A stretch of 7,553 nt of DNA, taken from the NCBI GenBank assembly GCA_016281675.1, contig JAEEJD010000207.1, forward strand, positions 1 through 7,553, in the 5' to 3' direction. Under the pieces are notes generated by a model. The model searched no databases and was not told the DNA's origin. It was given only the letters and a program-made list of their open reading frames with translations. Positions 1 to 6,057 of the stretch are shown here, piece by piece. This DNA comes from Lachnospiraceae bacterium (GTDB lineage Bacteria > Bacillota_A > Clostridia > Lachnospirales > Lachnospiraceae). Each line of letters begins with the position of its first letter. Within the stretch, counting starts at the first letter, position 1. The position numbers were made by a program, and so were the translations under genes.

Positions 1-926
1 CCGTTTGCTGTCATAGCATCCGAATTGCCGTTGATGTATTCCTTGATGCCTTTATCAAATGTCTCGGAACCACCTTCCTGATAGAAGGTTGAAACGAACA
101 GCTGAAGGTTGGTTCCCTTTGTAGCCTCAAGAACCATGTTGTCATCAAGTGTATCGGAACCGAGGAAAGGAATACCGATATCAAGTGAAGCTGCCTGCTC
201 CATGATCTGCTTTGCGTATGCGATCGAAACGGGTGTGAAGATAACATCCGCGCCTTCGCTCTTAGCCTTGTTCAGATATGAAGTAAAGTCAGAGTTGTTT
301 GTCGGGAATGAGTCTGTGATGACCTCTCCGCCTGCTGCCTCAAACACCTGCTTGAAGAACACGCAAAGTCCCTGGTCGTACTCGTTACCGTTCTCGCCGA
401 GGCAGTATGCCTTCTTGGCCGAGAACTTGTCCATTGCAAAGTTTGCAAGAACGTCTGCCTGGAAGTTATCCAGGAAACAGATCCTGAAGTAGTAATCGTT
501 ACCTGCCGTAACGTTGGGGTTCGTACATGTAACACCGATAGCTGCAAGACCTGCCTCTTCAAACTTGGGGCCGCCTGCCATCGAAACGCCCGAACCGTAT
601 GATCCGAGAACAAGTGAAACGTCCTTTCCTACAAGCTCTGAAGCTGCTGAAGGAGCCTTGTCCGCTGATGAACCGTTGTCGGCAATAACAAGCTCAACGT
701 TGTAAGTCTTGCCGCCTACTTCAACGGTAGGTGTCTCGGCATTGGCATACTGCATACCGAGGATCTCTTTCTTACCGCCCGATGCGGAGTCACCTGTTGA
801 AGGCTCAAAGACACCGATCTTGATCGTGTCTCCCGCAGCGGAAGCAGGAGCACCTGCCGCACCACCGCACGCCGTAAGAGTTGCAAGCATGGCAACAGAC
901 ATTACCAAAGAAACAATCTTTTTCAT
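1..926 (-). CDS. Branched-chain amino acid-type ABC transporter substrate-binding lipoprotein (3' end cut by window edge)
   Basis: About 309 residues are visible; the family usually has about 380-400, so the C-terminal fifth lies beyond the left edge. The protein opens with a lipoprotein signal peptide: MKK, a hydrophobic stretch at residues 4-16, and a lipobox L17-T18-A19-C20, so Cys20 should be lipidated and anchor it outside the membrane. A short Ala/Gly/Ser/Pro linker (21-32) follows, then a type I periplasmic-binding fold (Peripla_BP_6, LivJ-like). Supporting segments are DTIKIGVFEPSTG (33-45), LGSYGSGVSMA (107-117), a likely ligand-binding loop near AAIGVTCTNPNVT (128-140), and YYFRICFLDNFQADVLA (145-161). 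It should deliver a solute to an ABC permease. The family takes leucine/isoleucine/valine but also other amino acids, amides or urea, so the ligand cannot be read here. Start choice is firm: the ATG sits 6 nt after GGAGG and begins the signal peptide. Codon use is more selective than in the neighbouring genes, consistent with high expression. Confidence 0.93.
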   Translation of the reverse strand, partial: MKKIVSLVMSVAMLATLTACGGAAGAPASAAGDTIKIGVFEPSTGDSASGGKKEILGMQYANAETPTVEVGGKTYNVELVIADNGSSADKAPSAASELVGKDVSLVLGSYGSGVSMAGGPKFEEAGLAAIGVTCTNPNVTAGNDYYFRICFLDNFQADVLANFAMDKFSAKKAYCLGENGNEYDQGLCVFFKQVFEAAGGEVITDSFPTNNSDFTSYLNKAKSEGADVIFTPVSIAYAKQIMEQAASLDIGIPFLGSDTLDDNMVLEATKGTNLQLFVSTFYQEGGSETFDKGIKEYINGNSDAMTAN

Positions 927-930
927 AATC

Positions 931-940
931 TTCCTCCTTT
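931..940 (-). promoter_or_regulatory. Strong ribosome binding site of the binding-protein gene
   Basis: On the minus strand this reads AAAGGAGGAA, a near-perfect complement to the 16S rRNA 3' end. The GGAGG core lies 6 nt before the ATG at 926-924. It fixes the start codon and fits a highly translated gene. Confidence 0.9.
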
Positions 941-964
941 AACATAAGTAAAAAACACTATGAA

Positions 965-993
965 ATTTTATTATTTTTCGGGAAGAATGTCAA
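965..993 (-). promoter_or_regulatory. Near-consensus sigma-A promoter for the binding-protein gene
   Basis: Read on the minus strand, a perfect -35 box TTGACA (993-988) is followed by exactly 17 bp and a -10 box TAAAAT (970-965), five of six matches to TATAAT. Transcription would start near 957-959, leaving a leader of about 30 nt that holds little more than the ribosome binding site, with no room for a riboswitch or attenuator. The spacer is AT-rich. The -35 box lies just downstream of the T-tract of the presumed terminator of the preceding gene, so the two units seem to be separated cleanly. A partial ArgR-box-like match overlaps the -10 box (see findings). Confidence 0.85.
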
Positions 994-1017
994 GAAAAAC
1001 GGGCACTGTGACGGCCC
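994..1017 (-). terminator. Possible weak rho-independent terminator after the 407-residue gene
   Basis: Directly after the TAA stop (1020-1018) the minus strand reads GGGC (1017-1014), a 9-nt loop, GCCC (1004-1001), G, then TTTTTC (999-994). Position and T-tract fit an intrinsic terminator closing the dxs-to-407-residue-gene unit. The stem is only 4 bp, so it may be weak or leaky, and some read-through into the transporter gene is possible. Confidence 0.45.
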
Positions 1018-2241
1018 TTAAGGATAGACTCTCTCGATGTTGTAGGAATTGGCATACGAGTCAACAACGTTCTTTTTGACCCTTGCCGAGAAATACGACA
1101 CGGACAGGAGCTGCGGATTGGAAAAATCATATGAATAGCTTCCGTCTTCATTCCTGATGATATCGGAAAAGCGCACCGCACCGTAAGCGGTACAGTTGAC
1201 ACCGTCCGCCTGCGAAAGCTTCACGTCGTATATGATATCAAGATCGTTATATGCAAGGCCGAGTTCACCTGCCTTCTCGGGGAATACCGACTTGAAATAT
1301 GAGCTGACATAGTTAGGGGTTCCGTATGTGAATGTCGCCTTCTTGTTAATATATACCGGCACGAGGTTCGCCTCGCAGAATATCCTGACGCCGTATTCAT
1401 TGGCATCGGTAAATGCCTTTTTGCCCGCCTCGATCGCCTCTTTGATAAGACGTGAGGAAAGGTCCGAAGACTTTGTGACATATGATGCATCCGAAGTTAC
1501 CGGATATTCGCGTACGCAGTCATCAACCGGTGTATCGACGGTGTATCCGGTCTCAAGGCACATCTCATCCGTATATGTCGCATGTATCTTAACGGTATCT
1601 CCGGCCGAATAATATTCCTTCGCATCGACTATCTCAAATATCATCTTCGATACGAGAGGCTGCGTGCTGGAGTTCTGAAGGGAAACCGTGATCGCGGGCG
1701 ATATGCCGTCAAAAGCGACGTTTAGTCCCGAGAAGACTTCGTCGAGAGGTATTCTCGTTACCTCAGGAAGTCCCGAAACGGTCGTCTCCCTGTTTCCGTT
1801 CTTTACTTCTATCTTGAGCTTTTCGGCAAGAGCCGTGTCGCACGTGCTGATGATGTTGACCGTCTGCCCGTTTGACAACGAAGTGTTCATTGGTATGGAA
1901 AAAGAAAGGCTCTGCCTGAAATTGGCATAGTCCACATCGTCAATGTCACCGCTTGAAAAACGGGATTCGTCATGTTCCTTCTTGACCGAAGCCAGAAGCT
2001 TATCAACGGCTTCGTCGTTAACCGATACGGTCGCCTTCCCGTCGCCGTTAAATCCCGAGTACTCTACCTTGGCAAGGTCCATGATATCGACCGTCTCGTA
2101 AGGAAGAGACAGTGACACCTTCATGATTATGAACACGCAAAGAATAAGCAGCATCGCGAAGATGATCATCATGATCCTTCTTCTTCGCTGCCGTTTATAC
2201 GCTGCTCTTGATCTTCTGTTTCTTCTTAAGTTCTTCTGCAT
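1018..2241 (-). CDS. Uncharacterised membrane-anchored extracytoplasmic protein, 407 aa, with two related modules
   Basis: I cannot name this gene. A strongly basic N-terminus (about 10 Arg and 2 Lys in residues 1-22) precedes one hydrophobic helix at about 23-40. By the positive-inside rule the tail is cytoplasmic and the remaining 360 residues lie outside. There is no lipobox and no clear signal-peptidase site, so it is probably an N-terminally anchored protein. Outside the membrane are two diverged modules, about 55-158 and 170-250, sharing a V-x-(Y/F)-(S/D)-G...TVS strand pattern and a G-(Q/D)-T-V-(N/K)-I segment. A helical stretch (about 258-280) and a third part (about 282-407) follow. 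From memory, this layout resembles uncharacterised Firmicutes cell-surface proteins, some with zinc ribbons; no zinc ribbon is seen here, and no catalytic motif. The start overlaps recN by 47 bp. Met24/Met25 are possible alternatives, but they would remove the basic anchor flank. It is the last gene of the recN unit, where spore formers usually carry spoIVB. Confidence 0.85.
   Translation of the reverse strand: MQKNLRRNRRSRAAYKRQRRRRIMMIIFAMLLILCVFIIMKVSLSLPYETVDIMDLAKVEYSGFNGDGKATVSVNDEAVDKLLASVKKEHDESRFSSGDIDDVDYANFRQSLSFSIPMNTSLSNGQTVNIISTCDTALAEKLKIEVKNGNRETTVSGLPEVTRIPLDEVFSGLNVAFDGISPAITVSLQNSSTQPLVSKMIFEIVDAKEYYSAGDTVKIHATYTDEMCLETGYTVDTPVDDCVREYPVTSDASYVTKSSDLSSRLIKEAIEAGKKAFTDANEYGVRIFCEANLVPVYINKKATFTYGTPNYVSSYFKSVFPEKAGELGLAYNDLDIIYDVKLSQADGVNCTAYGAVRFSDIIRNEDGSYSYDFSNPQLLSVSYFSARVKKNVVDSYANSYNIERVYP
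1492..2079 (-). repeat. Two diverged copies of a module inside the 407-residue protein
   Basis: At protein level residues 55-158 and 170-250 appear to be copies of one fold. Copy 1 has KVEYSGFNGDGKATVSV (58-74) and copy 2 NVAFDGISPAITVSL (174-188). Further on, 124-146 (starting NGQTVNI) and 213-235 (starting AGDTVKI) align over 23 residues without gaps, with 6 identities and several similar residues. Copy 2 is shorter. This is an alignment by eye; similarity at DNA level is not evident. Confidence 0.4.
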
Positions 2242-3877
2242 TTACTCTTACTGCATCCGTTATCGACGAACCTGCAAGCATCCTGGCCAGTTCCTCAACC
2301 GATCCCTCGTATGATAAGGGTGTAACGCTCGTACTGGTATGAGTGCCGTCCGATGATTTTTCTATAAGAAAATGTGTCGTGGCATGACTGGCGATCTGCG
2401 GCAGGTGCGTTACCGCTATGACCTGATGCTTTTCGGCTATGTCAGACATTCGGTCGGCCACAAGCTGTGCGGTCATGCCGCTTATCCCCGAATCAATCTC
2501 GTCGAATATAAGTGTTCCTATGTTATCGCGCTTTGCAAGAACCGATTTGAGCGCGAGCATTATCCTTGAAAGTTCTCCGCCCGACGCAACATCCGTCAGC
2601 GGTTTTAAATCTTCGCCCGGATTGGTGGATATAAGAAATTCCACGTCGTCGATACCGTTACGTGTGATCGCGTTCTCATCCGAAACGATCCTTATCTCAA
2701 ACCTCGCATCAAGAAAGTTGAGGTTGTTGAGCGCGGCAACGAGTTCAGCCTGTAATACCTTCGCTTCCTCATGCCGCATGTTTGATACTTTGGCGCAGAC
2801 TTGTGACAGTTTATCATATAATCCTTCTTTTTTGAACCTCAGATCTGAAATATATGATTCAAGGTCACCGAGTCTTTCTATCTTAGCCGACTCTTCGGCC
2901 AGTTTCCCGTTTATCGCATCTATGCTCTGTCCGTACTTCATCTTGAGGCTGTTCACAAGATCCAGACGCTCTTTGACGCGTTCGTAATCTTCCGGAGAAT
3001 ACTCAAGACTCTCTTCGTATGACGTAAGCTCTCGCATGCAGTCCGACAGGAGATCCTCGAGCCCCGCAAGCTGTTCGTATATACCGAGCGCTCCCTCGTC
3101 CATACCGGTGATCTGCTTTAGTCCCGAAACGGCATAACTTATCATCGAGGACGCACACTGCGGATCCGATGAGAGGGCACTCTCGACCCCCGAAAGAATC
3201 TCGGCGATCTTACGCGAATTGTTCATCCTCGTAAAATCACTCTCCAGTTCTTCATCTTCCCCGCTTTTAAGATCAGCCGCCTCTATCTCGTTTACGACAA
3301 ACTTTGCGTAATCAAGGTCAGCCGCCGCGGATCCCTGCGACGCAAGCGCCTTTTCATATTCATCCTCGGCTTTTTTATACAGGTCGTATGTTTCGTGAAG
3401 TTTACATAACTCTGAATCAAAGTCCTCTCCGCAGAAGCTGTCGAGCAGGATCGCGTGATTTTTCTTGTACAGAAGCGACTGGTGCTCATGCTGTCCGTGT
3501 ATATCGATCAAAAGCCCGGAAATATCACGAAGAAGCGTAGCCGGAACCGTCTCGCCGTTGACCTTGCTGCTCGATTTGCCGTTTACGATCCTGCGCTGTA
3601 GGATGACCTGGTCGTCGGTTAACATAACATCGAGTGCCTTGAGTGCATCCCTTGTCGCGTCATCATCGACCGAAAAAACAAGCTCGCATATCGCGGGCAC
3701 ATTTTCGTCTCTTACGACATCTTTGGGCATCCTCGCACCGAGTGCGAAGTTGACCGAATCAATAAGGATCGATTTACCGGCACCCGTTTCCCCCGTGAGG
3801 ATATTGAGCCCTTCGGTAAAATCGATCTCCACATCATCTATTAGTGCTATGTTTGCAACGTGCAGACTCTGAAGCAT
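2195..3877 (-). CDS. recN: DNA repair protein RecN (SMC-like ATPase)
   Basis: RecN is a cytoplasmic SMC-family ATPase that gathers DNA ends during recombinational repair of double-strand breaks. At 560 residues it matches the usual length. The Walker A motif is GETGAGKS at 29-36, in the typical RecN opening that ends LNILTGETGAGKSILIDSV (24-42). The family-specific DIHGQHEHQSLL lies at 125-136. Residues from about 150 to 380 are charged and helical, the coiled-coil arms. The C-terminal ATPase half carries the ABC signature ASGGELSR (431-438), Walker B LIFDE (456-460) and the H-loop VTHLPQIA (489-496), so the ATP site is complete. The start is supported by GGGAG (3887-3883) 5 nt before the ATG. 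It follows argR after 31 bp and is probably co-transcribed. In many bacteria recN is SOS-controlled; I saw no LexA-like site in the short upstream gap. The Lys-rich tail overlaps the next gene's start. Confidence 0.97.
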   Translation of the reverse strand: MLQSLHVANIALIDDVEIDFTEGLNILTGETGAGKSILIDSVNFALGARMPKDVVRDENVPAICELVFSVDDDATRDALKALDVMLTDDQVILQRRIVNGKSSSKVNGETVPATLLRDISGLLIDIHGQHEHQSLLYKKNHAILLDSFCGEDFDSELCKLHETYDLYKKAEDEYEKALASQGSAAADLDYAKFVVNEIEAADLKSGEDEELESDFTRMNNSRKIAEILSGVESALSSDPQCASSMISYAVSGLKQITGMDEGALGIYEQLAGLEDLLSDCMRELTSYEESLEYSPEDYERVKERLDLVNSLKMKYGQSIDAINGKLAEESAKIERLGDLESYISDLRFKKEGLYDKLSQVCAKVSNMRHEEAKVLQAELVAALNNLNFLDARFEIRIVSDENAITRNGIDDVEFLISTNPGEDLKPLTDVASGGELSRIMLALKSVLAKRDNIGTLIFDEIDSGISGMTAQLVADRMSDIAEKHQVIAVTHLPQIASHATTHFLIEKSSDGTHTSTSVTPLSYEGSVEELARMLAGSSITDAVRVNAEELKKKQKIKSSV

Positions 3878-3908
3878 CTTCTCTCCCGTAAACAGAGACT
3901 ATATCCGG

Positions 3909-4367
3909 TTATCTCTCGCTCCCCATAAGCGCATGGATCGAATCCATGACTTCGGGAACGTCTTCATGCGAACGTATCGCACACATTATCGTATCGTCAC
4001 CGGCGATACATCCGACCATCTTCGGTATCGACAGTGCATCTATCGCGGCCGCAACGGCCATGGCCATTCCCGAGACGGTTTTGATGACAAGGATGTTTGA
4101 TGCGGCCTCCATTGAAACGTAGCCGGCTTTCAGAATTCCCACAAGCCTGTCCCCGTCAAACGTCTCTCTTCCGGGTCCCGGTGCATAACACTGTTTGCCG
4201 GATGACGTCGGAACTTTTCTGAGGTTGAGTTGCTTGATATCTCTTGATACCGTCGCCTGCGTCACAACAAATCCGGACTCGGCAAGTAAATGCGCGAGTT
4301 CTTCCTGCGTCTCAACCTCGCTGCCCTGTATTATCTCCATTATCTTCTGGTGTCTGTAGTTCTTCAT
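3909..4367 (-). CDS. argR: Arginine repressor ArgR/AhrC
   Basis: This is the hexameric arginine-sensing repressor of arginine synthesis genes and, in Firmicutes, activator of arginine breakdown. The 152 residues match the family length. The N-terminal winged helix-turn-helix spans about 1-70, with the recognition segment TQATVSRDIKQLNLRKV at 36-52, a hallmark of the family. After a short linker (GPGRETF), the C-terminal oligomerisation and arginine-binding domain (about 75-150) contains VKTVSGMAMAVAAAIDAL-like sequence (about 95-112) and GCIAGDDTIMCAIRS (119-133), whose two Asp residues (124-125) contact bound arginine in characterised members. Upstream of the ATG there is only a weak purine stretch (GGACGAG), so translation may depend partly on coupling to nadK, which ends 19 bp earlier. 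Location between nadK and recN is the normal Firmicutes arrangement. Confidence 0.96.
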   Translation of the reverse strand: MKNYRHQKIMEIIQGSEVETQEELAHLLAESGFVVTQATVSRDIKQLNLRKVPTSSGKQCYAPGPGRETFDGDRLVGILKAGYVSMEAASNILVIKTVSGMAMAVAAAIDALSIPKMVGCIAGDDTIMCAIRSHEDVPEVMDSIHALMGSER

Positions 4368-4386
4368 GATCTCGTCCGTTCCGGTC

Positions 4387-5253
4387 TCAGCTTATGACCG
4401 CGTTCATCTTTCTCGAGAGCACCTCAAGGAAACTCTCTTTGGAAAGCTTTATGAGCCTGATCGAGGCTTCGGCCTTCTTGATTATGAGTTCATCATCGCT
4501 CGAGAGCGTAAAATCATCGCGTCCGTCAAAATACACGCCTGTCGTCCTCGTTCGCCTTCCCGATGACTTCATCATCCTGATGACGACCGTATCGGATCCC
4601 GATAAAACAACCGATCTGCTGACGACTTCAAGCGGGCATATGGGTGTCAGTACTATCATCGCCGAGCCCGGCTCGACGATCGGGCCGCCGGCCGACATGT
4701 TGTAGGCAGTCGATCCCGTCGGTGTCGCAACTATCATACCGTCCGCAGACATCGTTGTGAGGTGCGTTCCGTTTACTTCTATCGAGAACTTGCCGACACC
4801 GGAATCGGATGTCCTTACCACGATATCGTTAAGTGCATAGAAACCGCCCTTGCTCTTCCCATCAATAACGGGTGTTCCCGAAAGCATCATCCTGTCAGCA
4901 AGCGTATATTCGCCGTTTATCAGTTTATCGAGAGCATCTGTTATGTTTTCCTTGTCTATCTCCGCAAGGTATCCGCGGTGCCCGAGATTGACTCCTATAA
5001 GAGGTATCTGCCTCGGAGCCAGTATACCCGCTGACTGTATGAACGTACCGTCTCCGCCGAGGATCAGTACCGCTTCGGTATCATCGGGTATCTCCCTGAT
5101 CCGGGTGACCTCTTTGCTGTCGGGAGCGCTGTCACGCTCAATGGCGACATGATCGCATATCTTCCCGTGCGCGGTAAGATACTCTTCTATCTGCAGGGCC
5201 TTTTCGCTGCCCTTGTCTCTGTCTGCGTTTGTGATAACAAAGAATCTGTCCAT
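4387..5253 (-). CDS. nadK: NAD kinase
   Basis: NAD kinase phosphorylates NAD to NADP using ATP or polyphosphate; it is cytoplasmic and usually essential. The 288 residues match the family. Visible motifs in order: a Rossmann-like start RFFVITNADR (3-12), the phosphate-binding GGDGT (66-70) with the catalytic Asp68, IGVNLGHRGYLAEI (86-99), the substrate loop ALNDIVV (140-146, where many members have N-E), and the highly conserved ADGMIVATPTGSTAY (170-184). After that comes the TPICP segment (203-207), which in most members I know continues with His; here residue 208 is Leu (codon CTT, 4632-4630), an unusual substitution (see findings). The ATG directly follows the tlyA stop (TAAATG), pointing to translational coupling, and nadK is followed by argR after 19 bp. 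Confidence 0.96.
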   Translation of the reverse strand: MDRFFVITNADRDKGSEKALQIEEYLTAHGKICDHVAIERDSAPDSKEVTRIREIPDDTEAVLILGGDGTFIQSAGILAPRQIPLIGVNLGHRGYLAEIDKENITDALDKLINGEYTLADRMMLSGTPVIDGKSKGGFYALNDIVVRTSDSGVGKFSIEVNGTHLTTMSADGMIVATPTGSTAYNMSAGGPIVEPGSAMIVLTPICPLEVVSRSVVLSGSDTVVIRMMKSSGRRTRTTGVYFDGRDDFTLSSDDELIIKKAEASIRLIKLSKESFLEVLSRKMNAVIS

Positions 5254-5264
5254 TTACGTCCTTT
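5254..5264 (-). promoter_or_regulatory. nadK ribosome binding site inside the end of tlyA
   Basis: The minus strand reads AAAGGACGTAA immediately before the nadK ATG. AAAGGA (5264-5259) is a good Shine-Dalgarno sequence 5 nt upstream and lies in the last codons of tlyA, whose TAA touches the ATG. Ribosomes finishing TlyA are well placed to restart on nadK. It decides the nadK start. Confidence 0.75.
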
Positions 5265-6057
5265 CAAATGCCTCGCTGACCGTGTCGGATATCCCGGCCC
5301 GAAGCGCGTCCGCCTTCGATACACCGTTTTTCTCAAGATATATCAGATATTCTATGTTCCCTTCGGGACCCTTTATGGGTGAATGCGTAAGCTCAAGCGG
5401 CGCAAATCCGTTCTCTTCGGCAACGCCTATGATCTTTGCGATCACTTCCTCATGAACCTTACGATCCCTGACAACTCCTTTTTTACCGACCTGTTCTCTT
5501 CCCGCTTCAAACTGCGGTTTGATAAGGCACACCATCTTTGCGTGATCCTTAAGGAGCGGATATGCCGCCGGAAGTATCTTATCGAGCGATATGAACGATA
5601 CATCGGCGGATGCCATGTCTATCGGCTCGCTGACCTGTTCGTTCGTAACGTAACGGAAATTGGTCTTCTCCATGCATATGACACGTTCGTCGTTTCGAAG
5701 TTTCCAATCGAGCTGGCCGTGTCCAACATCTATCGCATATACGCGCGTCGCACCGTTTTGCAGCATGCAGTCGGTAAAGCCTCCCGTGGAGCTTCCGATA
5801 TCCATACAGACGCAGCCCGCAAGATCAAGTGCAAATACCTCTACCGCTTTCTCGAGTTTGAGACCTCCGCGGCTGACGTATTTGAGCGTGTCACCTTTTA
5901 TGACAATGTCGGTCTCCGAATCATCGATGTTCGTTCCGGCCTTATCCTCGCGCTGTCCCTTTACGAAGACATTCCCGCTCATGATAACGGCTCTGGCCTT
6001 TTCCCTTGACTCGGCCATTCCCCTTTTTACAAGTAAAACGTCAAGCCTTTCTTTCAT
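5254..6057 (-). CDS. tlyA: TlyA family rRNA (cytidine-2'-O)-methyltransferase
   Basis: TlyA proteins transfer a methyl group from S-adenosylmethionine to ribose 2'-OH of cytidine in rRNA (C1920 of 23S, and in some members also C1409 of 16S, E. coli numbering). The older label 'hemolysin A' comes from a phenotype and is not supported by the sequence. The 267 residues match the family. An S4 RNA-binding domain covers about 1-60 (ERLDVLLVKRGMAESREKA at 3-21), followed by YVSRGGLKLEKA (60-71). The FtsJ/RrmJ-like methyltransferase domain begins with the SAM loop MDIGSSTGGFTD (85-96), then VYAIDVGHGQLDWKL (106-120), VSFISL (153-158), LIKPQFEAG (178-186) and SPIKGPEGNIEYL (226-238). Lys67, Asp152 and Lys180 are candidates for catalytic residues. 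The start overlaps the dxs stop by 17 bp; the upstream GGAAG lies only 2 nt from the ATG, so initiation probably relies on coupling to dxs translation. Confidence 0.95.
   Translation of the reverse strand: MKERLDVLLVKRGMAESREKARAVIMSGNVFVKGQREDKAGTNIDDSETDIVIKGDTLKYVSRGGLKLEKAVEVFALDLAGCVCMDIGSSTGGFTDCMLQNGATRVYAIDVGHGQLDWKLRNDERVICMEKTNFRYVTNEQVSEPIDMASADVSFISLDKILPAAYPLLKDHAKMVCLIKPQFEAGREQVGKKGVVRDRKVHEEVIAKIIGVAEENGFAPLELTHSPIKGPEGNIEYLIYLEKNGVSKADALRAGISDTVSEAFERT

Noticed and set aside
109..492. Plus-strand open frame of 127 codons opposite the binding-protein gene
   Set aside because: The minus strand here reads continuously as a recognisable Peripla_BP_6 protein with signal peptide, promoter and ribosome binding site.
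927..964. Riboswitch or attenuator in the leader of the binding-protein gene
   Set aside because: The leader from the predicted start site is only about 30 nt, nearly all taken by the ribosome binding site, and has no stem-loop.
2167..2172. Met24/Met25 as the start of the 407-residue protein
   Set aside because: It would leave a transmembrane helix with no positive flank. The upstream start gives the basic flank expected for an N-in anchor. Kept as an alternative only.
2439..2987. Plus-strand open frame of 182 codons opposite recN
   Set aside because: Serine/arginine-rich low-information translation, antisense to the conserved RecN ATPase and coiled-coil coding region.
3878..3908. Separate promoter or terminator between argR and recN
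   Set aside because: The 31-bp gap has no -35/-10 pair, no inverted repeat and no T-tract; it holds little more than the recN ribosome binding site.
5383..6009. Plus-strand open frame of 208 codons opposite tlyA
   Set aside because: It is fully antisense to a well-supported gene and has no recognisable domain. The upstream sequence offers no good promoter or Shine-Dalgarno site.
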